Assembly (NCBI RefSeq): GCF_026262505.1
Contig: NC_067204.1
Coordinates: 7,287,797-7,351,796 of the forward strand
Length of the DNA: 64,000 bases
Source: Trichomonas vaginalis G3
Lineage: Eukaryota > Parabasalia > Trichomonadida > Trichomonadidae
Reading direction: 5' to 3'
The stretch's first letter is position 1. The number at the start of each line of letters is the position of its first letter. Below the pieces are notes generated by a model. That model did not search any database. It was not told the DNA's origin and saw only the letters and a program-made list of their open reading frames with translations. Positions 53,312-63,581 of this stretch are shown here, in pieces. The position numbers and the translations under genes were made by a program.

Positions 53312-53887
53312 TCACATTAACGATAGCTCTGACTTTTCCAACTCATTGAAATCAATTGAATCAAAGATTGATTGGAAAAGCTCATTGTCAATTTTTGTCT
53401 CAAATTTCTCTTCTTTTTTGACAACGGTAGGCGGTTGATATGGCTTGCTATTAGATGCATCTGAAGTCATATCTAACACGTTGTTCACATTTACATTGCG
53501 GCGCATTAATTTGCTATATTGCAATTTAATTGAAATACTTGTTCTATTTTTCATTTGAGATGAAATAAATGACCACTTATGGCCAATCTTCTCAACACAG
53601 TTAAGTATAAATAAGTTTTCTTCTGGTGTGAATTCGCATTTGTTTCTTCGATTGTCGAGGTAATTCATCCAGCGCTCCTTGCATTGTCTTACACTTCTTG
53701 TACCCATTTGTTGTGACACAACTGTCCAATTAATAACCCTCTTTTTGTGATAGAAATTCACTAATTTAATGAGTTTTTCATCCTCTTCCTTTGAGAACAT
53801 GCTTCTTTTTCTTTCTTTAACTTCGCCATTATGCTTTTGCTTTGCTTCAGAACCAAATCCATGGAATTCATCATCGCTAGATCCCAT
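53312..53887 (-). CDS. Two-repeat Myb transcription factor
   Basis: A 191-aa protein starting MGSSDDEFHGFGSEAKQKHN. Repeat one (about residues 28-80) keeps the spaced aromatics (FSKEEDEKLI, NWTVV, CKERWMNYL). Repeat two (about 83-132) reads FTPEENLFILNCVEKIGHKW, then QMKNRTSISIKLQYSKLMRR as the recognition helix. The helix lacks the Asn pair of animal Mybs, so its DNA target may differ. Small Mybs of this kind regulate genes such as ap65-1 in trichomonads by binding AACG/TATCG-type sites. A second copy lies inverted at 63582. Confidence 0.88.
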   Translation of the reverse strand: MGSSDDEFHGFGSEAKQKHNGEVKERKRSMFSKEEDEKLIKLVNFYHKKRVINWTVVSQQMGTRSVRQCKERWMNYLDNRRNKCEFTPEENLFILNCVEKIGHKWSFISSQMKNRTSISIKLQYSKLMRRNVNVNNVLDMTSDASNSKPYQPPTVVKKEEKFETKIDNELFQSIFDSIDFNELEKSELSLM

Positions 53888-54981
53888 ATTTATTTAACCA
53901 GATAGCGAAATGAAAATCATGCTTTTCAATATTTGAGGCAATTCAATAGGGAGTAAAATTCGGTATTGGAACAGTTCTATATAATTCATTGCATATAGCA
54001 AAAATACTCCGGTTACAATGTCAAAAAACTTGAAGGAAATTAAGTTGTTATCAAAATTGAGAGGCCAACAGACAAATAACTCCTAGTTTGAAGGGGACGA
54101 TGACCAACCAACTTTCTAGTGCAGAATATGAATATATACATCATAATAAATGAAAATAATTAATACAGAAAAACTTTTTTAATGAAATTTCAAGTTTTCC
54201 TTCAATTTGATGAGGTGCGTAAATCATATTCCTATTATTCACATGTAGACACAGAAAGAGATATGAAAAAACTAAAATAGAAATTCTGTTTTTCAACGTT
54301 TTGATAAAAGATTATAAATTTAAAAAAATAATTATGATATTTTGAATCAATGTGGTAAATTGAATAATTAATAAAACAAAGCAATTTAGAAACTTCTGAA
54401 TTGATTTTTATATAAAAATGGAAATTAATTTTGAATTTGATAAATATTTTTGCTATTTGATGAAAACATACTGCATACATATTAATATTTTTGCACACTT
54501 AAAAAATTGGTCCGGTTAGTTACTTAAAGCATCTTTTCTAGGCTTGATGGTATGTTGATTTCTTTCGGGCACGTTTGAAAGTATTCAATTTATTCAATTT
54601 TGATAGAAATTGGCCTCTGCCCTTTTAAATTTTTCAAAAGAGGATTTTATTTTTTATCCGATTTCTGATCGTTATGATACCAATTACACTGTGGATCAAA
54701 ATAAATTTAGAACGATAATTTTCAATTTTATAAGGCATGTTCCAACAAATATATAAACTTGAATTCTTTGCTGTATGGATAATTTAAAGCAACATTAATT
54801 AAAGCAAACATTATAATCGATTATCAATTTCTGGTAATTTCAATTCTGAAAAATTCACAAAATAAACAAAACGTTGTCAATCAATAAAATGACGAATTAT
54901 TTTTCTTTCTAATAATTCTCTAAGTTTTCAAAATTTAAATGATTTTCTTCCATCTTTGAATCAGAAAATTAAGATTTTTTT
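53469..54981. repeat. Inverted duplication, left arm
   Basis: This stretch, holding the Myb coding start, its promoter and ~1.07 kb of upstream DNA, is repeated in reverse orientation at 62492-64000. It may extend further left, because the right arm is cut by the window edge. Only a handful of small differences are visible in 1.5 kb. The right end of this arm is exactly where Maverick piece C starts. Confidence 0.9.
53907..53913 (-). promoter_or_regulatory. Initiator TCATTTC of the Myb gene
   Basis: On the minus strand this is a perfect TCA+1YTWY, giving a 24-nt leader. It is conserved in the inverted copy. Confidence 0.7.
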
Positions 54982-54984
54982 AAA

Positions 54985-56199
54985 GAAAGAGATACCCAGA
55001 AACAATTTATAGCAAACTGAACGTTGTCTTTAACATCATATCCTTTACTTTTTGTCATTGCCGACCAATCCCAAAATTTATGCTTATGCCAACTGCTTGA
55101 GATGTACTTAAATCTATGTAGTGACTATGTGCAGGTAAATTTTCACCTGAAATCGTTTTACTTCCCTGTTTCCTTTGAAGAGTTTGCACAATACAAAAAC
55201 CTGTCGACTATTTGAGTCCAAGTTCCAAAACCCAGAACTGTTTCTGGTCTGGTAGAGTTCATTGACGTATAAATAGAGCCTATAGGATATAATGTTTGAA
55301 GTATTTCTGTCTTTAATGTTTGAAGCTCTTTTTTGTCTGCTTTCTTGTCATATAAAATCTTGAGCAGTGAATTTAATATTATATTCATCCTTCATGACAT
55401 AAACATCTTTACATCTAATGTTTCTCATCGTCGTTATGTCGTCATCCGATGTTAAACCTTGTGGAAAGTTAGGAGGTTTACAATATAATGCATCCCACCA
55501 GTTTCTTCAACCGTTCCTTCAATACTTTCTATAGCAACAGTTGTGAAGAAATCATGTGTATGGTTCTTGTCTGCTTTCTTCTCAGGCTAACGTTTAAGTC
55601 TGTTATTTCAGATATAGAATGTGTATGTCCAACGGCACTTTTCCTGTTTAAGGTTTCTTGTAAGTTTGTAATATTTGCAATGGTATGTGTATGGTTCTTG
55701 TCTGCTTTCTTTTCAAGGCTAACGTTTAAGTCTGTTATTTCAGATATAGAATGTGTATGAGTCTTTTTAGAATATTCGTTTTCAGCTCTTGTCACTTCAC
55801 TTGACATTTTATTGTCAACAATGTTTTGTCTGCTAGTTCAGGATGAGTATGTTCTTTTGTTTGCATAAGCATTGTTAGCTCTTTCTTCTTCTTTTGCTAT
55901 TGGCATCGTCTACATATTCTTTGTCAGCTTTGTTGTCAACATCTGTTTTCAAAAGAAGTTCATTTATAGGTTTCTCGTTTAAAGTTCCTTTGTTGGATTT
56001 ATACAGACAGTATGGTTCTTATTGTCTTGAACAGAAACTCATCTGTCATTGGGTTTAATGTCAGTTTTAAGTTTCCTTCTTTCAATGACTCAGATATCTT
56101 AGAATAGTTTGAAAAGTTTGTTGTGTTCTTATTTAGAGCTTGCATAATGAGTTGTCGGTTGTGTTGTATTTCTCTTATGGAAGCAATATCTTTCGACAT
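54985..56199 (-). pseudogene. Relic of tail-fibre-like protein (Maverick C)
   Basis: Starts as in piece A (MSK...IREIQHNRQL). It keeps HTHSISEITDLNVSL- and HTHTIANITNLQETL-type blocks, but only one unit of the kind found seven times in A. The far end includes VQFAINCFWVSLSL, which resembles the C-terminal end of phage-type fibre proteins. Broken. Confidence 0.7.
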
Positions 56200-56217
56200 T
56201 TTTATTCTAGATAAAAT

Positions 56218-57056
56218 ATGCTTCCAATAGAAAAGAAAATTCAAGAGTTGCTACACTAAACCATTAGATGAACTTTTTACTAATGTCGGTCAAAAGTTTG
56301 AGACAGAGACCGTAAAGCATGAAGGCTATCGTTTTGACTACCATTAAGATGGCTAAGACCATCTGTCACAAAAGCTATTGGCTTTCGTAGAATGAAGTTC
56401 ATTTCAGAAGCCATACATGGTTTCCCATTTACGGTCGGTTTTGAAGTTCGATACTATAAACAAGAAAAACGTATGTATGAGAAATTTGAACAGGGAAAAC
56501 TTTTACAAGTTAGTTTGCTTGTAAACTTAGAAACAACTCTTCAAGCTTTTCAAGAAAAAATAAACGATATCTATATCGAATATGCAAAACAGTATAACAT
56601 TGACGAGGGAGAATACCATCTCGATATTATTTATGACAGGAAAAAGCAACTGTTAAAATCAATAGAATAGAAGACCTTGGAGAAAACGTTTATATTTCTA
56701 CAAAATATAACAACTTGGCATGGTATAGATTTATGAGGATGTTAAATCAGCCTGCAGCATATCAGTACACCCAGACTTTTATGAAGTCGAAAACCCTAAT
56801 GGAACATATGAAAATATTTTCGACCCAGATGCTATTATTGTTCATGCTTCATTTTCTGGTGCGCAAAACTCTTTCTTTATGTCTGATGAATGATTTTTAC
56901 GAAAAACCTACAAAGTTATACGAACCACCAAGTGGAAGTATTTCAGACTTTCAAGTATGGTTTACTACAGATGGAAGAAAAAGAATAATTCCATATATCA
57001 TGCGTTTTACTTAGAACTTAGTTTCATATACAACTACTATCGAACGGTAAAATATA
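56218..57056 (+). pseudogene. Relic of unrecognised plus-strand Maverick gene
   Basis: Counterpart of 1459-2306, highly similar. Broken. Function unknown. Confidence 0.6.
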
Positions 57057-57060
57057 ATTT

Positions 57061-57302
57061 TTTAATACGGTTGAGGTGTTGGATTTGGTTGCCAACTAGA
57101 CTGTGGTGTAGGTTCAGGCTGTTGTATAACAGGAGCTTGCTCTCTGGTTCAGGGTCTTTAGGTATAATACCAACGAACTGACCTACTCTTTTACCAATAT
57201 TTTTGACTCCGTTCCAAATTCCTCTTCCTACGGTTTTTATTCCATTCCATATACCTCTTCCAACATTTCGAAGAAGTTTCCTATCTTACTGAAGAAACCC
57301 AT
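57061..57302 (-). pseudogene. Relic of amphipathic protein (Maverick C)
   Basis: Matches 2311-2553. Broken. Confidence 0.55.
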
Positions 57303-57320
57303 TTTACTATATGTAAAAAT

Positions 57321-57685
57321 CTAATGTCCGCCTAGTCTCTTACGTTTCCTGTTGAGTTCCATAGCATTCTTTAACTGGAGCTCATACATTCTGTTTCTCC
57401 TCTGGTAGAAAACATATTCTGGGTCAACTCCTGTGTTCGCGTCATCTGCATAAAGTTGTTTATATCCCACTTCAGGGTTTGTATAAAACTCTTTCCATCT
57501 CATATTTGCATACCATGGTGGCAAACCTAACGCAGCGTCATTTGAACATGGCAGTTTGCATTTGTACATCTGTTGGCACTTGACCATAGTTTGCACATTG
57601 CAGTTTGTATTCTAACTTCATTTGGAATATTCTCTGGGTTTGGTTGTCCAGGTTGCTGTGCATTCGCTAAGTTCTGTGCGTCCAT
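57321..57685 (-). pseudogene. Relic of 120-aa Maverick gene
   Basis: Matches 2572-2934. The RKRKRLGGH end is retained. Broken. Confidence 0.6.
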
Positions 57686-57707
57686 TTAATATTAGATAAA
57701 ATATCTC

Positions 57708-57839
57708 TTACGAGTACATATACTGAACATTTGCAGGCATTGGTTCATCTTCATATTCTCTGTACTTTTCTGCCACGTCAAATAAATAAATGACACAATG
57801 GAAAAAACCTAAAACAAGTAGTCCTATTTCAAACCACAT
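57708..57839 (-). CDS. 43-aa membrane protein (Maverick C)
   Basis: Same length and start (MWFEIGLLVLGFF) as 2958-3089, with one residue different near the C-terminus. Still open. Confidence 0.5.
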   Translation of the reverse strand: MWFEIGLLVLGFFHCVIYLFDVAEKYREYEDEPMPANVQYMYS

Positions 57840-58638
57840 TTACTTACTAATAAATTTCTTTGTTATGACACTTTCTCCGGTTTATAGGACCTCTCTCATA
57901 TTCTATCTTGTCATATCTAAACTCATAGTCATGTATGTCCTCTAACCATTTCATGACACTTTCCAAACCACTTTTATCGGATGTAAAGTAAAAGCATGGA
58001 TGGTTATGTAAACGTCTAAAGTTTCTAAAGAGTCTCTCAAAGTCCAGTCTACTTGGTATTGAAAATCCCATGTGTTATAGAACGGCGGGTCCACTATAAA
58101 GAAACATTTTCCTTGTCTTTATATTTTTCATACAACTCTGTCCAATAACATCTCACAAACTCTATACCCTCAATATATTTTCTATGTCCTCTTTGAAAAC
58201 ATTTGTATAGTTAAGATATAAAACTTTTGACATAAGTGTTTCAATGTCATGAACTCTTATAGAACCACTATATAATAGTCTAGCAGATATACTATCCCAG
58301 TCTATATATTCTGCTTTTTTCAAAACCTCTCTCACATATTTTTTCTTATCTAATGGTATACGTTCTATCTTACCTATAGGTATCTTTTCTTTTAACTCTT
58401 TCAATATATTGTTTGTGTCTGGAATATGTTTGAGACGGTCCATATAGTTGTCGAAGTCATTGCATATAATCTTTGAGTCTGGAAAAATTGTATGGCACAA
58501 ATGGGATATATAGAAACTTCCACCGAACAAATCTACAAATGTTAGACCATTCGGTAGTTTCTTAAGTTCTCTCAATATAATATCTTTACATTTACTCTTA
58601 TTTCCAAAGAACGGTAACGGAGGTTTTGTAAAATTCAT
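57824..58638 (-). pseudogene. Relic of Dam-like methyltransferase (Maverick C)
   Basis: Related to 3074-3892. The PPLPFFGNK and VDLFGGS motifs are recognisable. Broken. Confidence 0.8.
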
Positions 58639-58859
58639 TTATATATAATAATAAAAATGTTTTTACCCGAAAAGTGACAGAAAAGTGACAAAACATGAAA
58701 ACATATATAATTTGTGAAAACGACGACCATTATATAATGTTTTCGACCCAGAAGAGGCTTCTTCCCAGAAGCAATGGAGGAAGAAGAAGAGTCCTCCGAA
58801 TTCACACCAGAAGACTAACAATTTTCCGAATAAAAACTTCATTTATACTAAACATCTTC

Positions 58860-58908
58860 GGGGCTAGAGGGCACGAAGTGCCTGGAAGCCCCACTACCTT
58901 TTTTTTTT
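58860..58908. other. Maverick terminal hairpin and T10 tract (piece C)
   Basis: Same hairpin and CCACTACC as the other pieces, followed by only 10 T. The next 300 bp (58909-59210) are AT-rich with no recognised feature. Confidence 0.85.
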
Positions 58909-59210
58909 AATTTTATCAAAATTAAATTTAAAATTTATTAGAAGCCAAATATGAAGTGATATAAAATTCTTTGACTTCAAAATATTCTGAATATGATTAC
59001 TCTTTCACTATTGTTGCATGGTAACTATTGATTTATACTAGCCAAATCAGAGTATCAACATGATGAGTATTCCCATATCCAACAATATAAACTCCGTTTT
59101 GAAATAATGAACTTTTTTATTTCATTGTTGTATTTTATTGATGAACAAGAGTTATCAAGGAATAATATCGAAAAACCGCCACATACAATCCCACCATTTA
59201 TGATCGAATT

Positions 59211-59783
59211 ATGGTGGCTGGTGGTGGTGGAAGCAGCGGGTCCTTTGTTTGCGCTGGCTTAGGTGGCCATGGCGGCGGAATTAAAGGAACATAAGGGCAA
59301 ATTTCACGTGGTTCACCCCTTTCTTTGGTCAGAGCTGCTACACAAACATCTGGGTACCAAATTCTCCAAGGTGGGAAAGGACAAGACGGCCCTTCTACAG
59401 CCGGAAGCGGCGGTGGAGGATATTATGGTGGGCTTGGGGGATCGGTTTCTGTTGTAGGAGATTCTGAATTTACTTCGGGTGGTAGCGGTGGTAGCTCCTT
59501 TATTAGCGGCCACCCAGGCTGTATTGCAATGAATGCTCGAGGAAGCTCACTAGGAACCAGTATGCATCCTTCTGGATTCTTCTTTGAAAATACTGTAACA
59601 ATCCAGGGAAATTCTGAAATCCCATCACCAACTTCAATCAATCGTGTTGAGGATATTGGACATGTGGGAAATGGTTATGTACGTATTACTGTTCTGGACT
59701 CTGCTTGCATGAGATCTTGCAATATTGCTGTTTTTAATATAAGAGGTTTTCTCTTCATCCTTGAATTTATGTTCATTAGCTAA
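59211..59783 (+). pseudogene. Glycine-rich (ALK-like Gly_rich) protein, broken
   Basis: Gly-rich stretches (VAGGGGSSGSFVCAGLGGHG, GSGGGGYYGGLGGS) lead to the conserved end of the trichomonad glycine-rich family: GGSSFISGHPGC, then SGFFFENTVTIQGN, then HVGNGYVRITVL. A TAA interrupts the same frame at 59292-59294, and no leader or full N-terminus is found upstream. Intact members are usually larger, so this is a 5'-shortened pseudogene. The last ~30 residues after ITVL are probably not original. Confidence 0.65.
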
Positions 59784-60258
59784 TAAATATCTCTCGAATT
59801 CGTACTCCTTTATTTGCCAATTTGGAATGTTTTTTAGTTATAACAAAGTTTCCTCTCTTGAGATTGTCAAATTTGGAAATAATTGATCTAACAGATGAAG
59901 AGATCATGCCAAGAATCCTGTCATCCTAGAAATTGATGCTATACATCGAAATATATAAATAATCTTCTTCAATTATCTAATATGATGAGCATATAACAAC
60001 ATGAAAGAGCAATACAACGAATTGTTTTATGTTTGAAGCATATTGAAGGGACTACCTTGATCAAGATTTGCTATTAATTCATATACAATCTTATCTCAAT
60101 ATATTGCATACAAATAAGTTCTCAAAATGTTATAAATCTCCAGGAGAAGTATCCAGGCTATCTAAATAGCATAGGGAAAATTTGAGAGAATTTAGTTGGT
60201 CTGGCGATTTATTTTTTGAATCATCGTAAAGTTAAATGGGCGGACACTTAACTTTTTG
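59784..60258. other. Intergenic region before STI1
   Basis: 475 bp, AT-rich. A CACTTAACTTTTTG stretch immediately before the ATG resembles a weak initiator. Nothing else recognised. Confidence 0.4.
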
Positions 60259-61944
60259 ATGTCAGGAGTTGACGAACTAAAAGCCCAAGGTAACAAATTC
60301 TTCAATGAACACAACTACCCAAAGGCTATTGAGTGCTATACAGATGCTATTGATTTAGATCCAACTAATTATGCACTTTATTCAAACAGATCTGGTGCAT
60401 ACTGTGCATCTCAGAAGTATCAGCAAGCAGCAGCTGATGCTAGAAAGGTTATTGAAATCAAGCCAGACTGGCCACGTGGCCACTCTCGTCTCGGTGCTGC
60501 ACTTCAAGGTTTACATGACTATGAAGGTGCTGCTGCTTCATACAGAAAGGTTCTTGAGCTTGATCCAAACAATGCAGGCGCAAAGGAAGACCTTGCAGCA
60601 TGCGAAAACGCTATCAGACAACAGCAAGCAAGTGCTGGAGCAAATCCATTCGCTAACTTAGGTAATTTCTTCAGGCCAGAGAATTTCGATGCTCTCAGAT
60701 ACAATCCTAAGACAGCCGCATTCTTCAATGACCCAGGCTTCGTCAAAATTATTGATGATCTCAAGGCAAATCCAAAGAACTTCCAGAATTACGCAAGCGA
60801 TAATCGTGTCCAAGTCTGCATGGAAGCTCTCCTTGAACCACTCTTACAGAGCATGCAAGCAAATCAAAAAGGTTCATCAGAGTCTCCAAATGAAGAAGAT
60901 GACGAAGAAGAGCCAGTCAAACCAGCTCCACAGCCAAAGGAAGAGGAGAAACCAAAGCCAGAAGCAAAGCCAAAGAATGATGAAGCTGAAGCCGAGAAAG
61001 AAGAAGGCAACAAGCTCTTCAAGGAAGGAAACATCGAAGGAGCTATCGAACACTACGACAAAGCTATCGAAATCGAACCACATAACGTTACATTTTACAA
61101 TAACAAGGCTACAGCACTTACAAAGCTAAAGAAGTACCAGGAAGCTGTTGATGTTGCTACAAAAGGTATCGAACTCGGTCGCCAGCACGGTTGCGATTAT
61201 GAAACTATTGCAAAAGCATATACAAAGATCGCTACAGCGGAAGCGGCCCGAGGAAACCTCGAAGCAGCCATTGCAGCCCTTAATTCATCACTTCTCGAGA
61301 AGAAAGATCCAACTGTGAAGCGCGAATTAACTCGTCTCGAGCAATTAAAGGCAAAACGCGATGCCGCAGCTTACGAGAACCCAGAGATCGCTGAACAAGA
61401 GAAGGAAGCAGGTAACAAATGCTTCAGAGAAGGAAATATCCCAGAAGCAATCCAGCATTACAACGAAGCCATCAAAAGAGCACCACGCGATGCCAGATTA
61501 TACTCAAATAGAGCTGGTGCATACTCCAAACTCGGTGAAATGCCAATGGCCATCAAGGATTGCGACAAAGCAATTGAACTTGATCCTAAATTCGTCAAAG
61601 CTTACACAAGAAAAGGCTACTGCCACATCCAGATGAAGGAATACCACAAGGCACTTGATGACTACAACGAGGCTTTGAGAATTGATCCAAACAACGCTGA
61701 AGCAATCGGTGGAATTCAATCTGTCAATGCAGCAATCGCTAAGAACTCATATACAGCACCTGATGAGGAACAGATTCGTCACGCAATGGCTGATCCTGAG
61801 ATCCAGAGAATTATGCAAGATCCTACAATTAGTAACGTACTTAGAACAATGCAGGAGAATCCAATGGAAGCTCAGAAGTACTTATCTGATCCTACAATCC
61901 GTGACGCCCTCATGAAGCTTCGTGCTGCTGGTATCCTTCGTTAA
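60259..61944 (+). CDS. STI1: STI1/HOP Hsp70-Hsp90 co-chaperone
   Basis: A 561-aa protein with the full STI1 layout. TPR1 is at about residues 1-115 (ALYSNRSGAYCASQKYQQAA). The first STI1/DP domain is at about 130-190, followed by an acidic Pro/Lys linker (EEDDEEEPVKPAPQPKEEEK). TPR2A is at about 245-370, TPR2B at about 378-490 (LYSNRAGAYSKLGEMPMAIK), and the C-terminal DP2 carries DPEIQRIMQDPTISNVL. It bridges Hsp70 and Hsp90 and passes client proteins between them in the cytosol. The frame is intact and length normal. The true ATG is at 60259. TAATAAA follows within about 20-25 nt. Confidence 0.95.
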   Translation: MSGVDELKAQGNKFFNEHNYPKAIECYTDAIDLDPTNYALYSNRSGAYCASQKYQQAAADARKVIEIKPDWPRGHSRLGAALQGLHDYEGAAASYRKVLELDPNNAGAKEDLAACENAIRQQQASAGANPFANLGNFFRPENFDALRYNPKTAAFFNDPGFVKIIDDLKANPKNFQNYASDNRVQVCMEALLEPLLQSMQANQKGSSESPNEEDDEEEPVKPAPQPKEEEKPKPEAKPKNDEAEAEKEEGNKLFKEGNIEGAIEHYDKAIEIEPHNVTFYNNKATALTKLKKYQEAVDVATKGIELGRQHGCDYETIAKAYTKIATAEAARGNLEAAIAALNSSLLEKKDPTVKRELTRLEQLKAKRDAAAYENPEIAEQEKEAGNKCFREGNIPEAIQHYNEAIKRAPRDARLYSNRAGAYSKLGEMPMAIKDCDKAIELDPKFVKAYTRKGYCHIQMKEYHKALDDYNEALRIDPNNAEAIGGIQSVNAAIAKNSYTAPDEEQIRHAMADPEIQRIMQDPTISNVLRTMQENPMEAQKYLSDPTIRDALMKLRAAGILR

Positions 61945-62491
61945 TTTTTATAATTTTTTTTTTAATAAATGCTTGAACTTTTCTTTACTTAATAATATTT
62001 CTATTTTTAACTAATTTGTTTATTTATCTAAGATTAATTCATTTTTCTAAAAACAAAAAAATTGGAAAATTTTATTAAAGAGATTACTATTTAAAAGGAA
62101 TATCTATGGTCAGTAGCTTGACTTATTACGATATTTGCAATGTAACTGAAAAATTAGTAAAGAGATACTATCAATTTAGTCGATAAGAATCGAAAATTGT
62201 GACAATTTTGAGTTTTTGATAAAGCATGAAATGAAACCTATCGTCATATATATTTTACGGCTCAAATTCACTTACATAGCGTTTGAATTTATGAGAATTG
62301 ACGTAAATAATAAAAAGAGTTGTTATTTTGGTTGAAATCTTGATTGTTATGAAGAATAATTGATTAGTTAAGTTGTAGTTACTAATGTAAGATTTGTAAA
62401 GTGATAAATTTGGGGTGATAAAAATAAACAATAAAATTTTAATGTTAGTTTTGGCTATGTATCATAAAGGGATAGTTTTAAAATGAAATGA
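61945..62491. other. Intergenic region after STI1
   Basis: 547 bp, AT-rich, ending at the inverted-repeat arm. No gene or element end recognised. Confidence 0.45.
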
Positions 62492-63555
62492 AAAAAAATC
62501 TTAATTTTCTGATTCAAAGATGGAAGAAAATCATTTAAATTTTGAAAACTTAGAGAATTATTAGAAAGAAAAATAATTCGTCATTTTATTGATTGACAAC
62601 GTTTTGTTTATTTTGTGAATTTTTCAGAATTGAAATTACCAGAAATTGATAATCGATTATAATGTTTGCTTTAATTAATGTTGCTTTAAATTATCCATAC
62701 AGCAAAGAATTCAAGTTTATATATTTGTTGGAACATGCCTTATAAAATTGAAAATTATCGTTCTAAATTTATTTTGATCCACAGTGTAATTGGTATCATA
62801 ACGATCAGAAATCGGATAAAAAATAAAATCCTCTTTTGAAAAATTTAAAAGGGCAGAGGCCAATTTCTATCAAAATTGAATAAATTGAATACTTTCAAAC
62901 GTGCCCGAAAGAAATCAACATACCATCAAGCCTAGAAAAGATGCTTTAAGTAACTAACCGGACCAATTTTTTAAGTGTGCAAAAATATTAATATGTATGC
63001 AGTATGTTTTCATCAATAGCAAAAATATTTATCAAATTCAAATTAATTTCCATTTTTATATAAAAATCAATTCAGAAGTTTCTAAATTGCTTTGTTTTAT
63101 TAATTATTCAATTTACCACATTGATTAAAAATATCATAATTATTTTTTTAAATTTATAATCTTTTATCAAAACGTTGAAAAACAGAATTTCTATTTTAGT
63201 TTTTTCATATCTCTTTCTGTGTCTACATGTGAATAATAGGAATATGATTTACGCACCTCATCAAATTGAAGGAAAACTTGAAATTTCATTAAAAAAGTTT
63301 TTCTGTATTAATTATTTTCATTTATTATGATGTATATATTCATATTCTGCACTAGAAAGTTGGTTGGTATCGTCCCCTTCAAACTAGGAGTTATTTGTCT
63401 GTTGGCCTCTCAATTTTGATAACAACTTAATTTCCTTCAAGTTTTTTGACATTGTAACCGGAGTATTTTTGCTATATGCAATGAATTATATAGAACTGTT
63501 CCAATACCGAATTTTACTCCATTTGAATTGCCTCAAATATTGAAAAGCATGATTT

Positions 63556-63562
63556 TCATTTC
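63556..63562 (+). promoter_or_regulatory. Initiator TCATTTC of the second Myb copy
   Basis: Same site and spacing as at 53907-53913. Confidence 0.7.
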
Positions 63563-63581
63563 GCTATCTGGTTAAATAAAT

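Larger units (their letters stand above)
54982..58908. mobile_element. Maverick/Polinton piece C (broken)
   Basis: Virus-like element fossil of 3.9 kb, a relative of piece A with the same gene order: fibre relic, unknown plus-strand gene, amphipathic protein, 120-aa gene, 43-aa membrane protein, methyltransferase relic, then hairpin and T10. It lacks A's long palindromic block before the hairpin. Broken in most genes, roughly ten or more breaks. It starts at the inner edge of the left inverted-repeat arm. Confidence 0.85.

Noticed and set aside
54235-54498. 87-codon frame in the inverted-repeat arm
   Set aside because: Rich in Phe, Tyr, Ile and Lys as expected from AT-rich noncoding DNA. It lies in the Myb upstream region.
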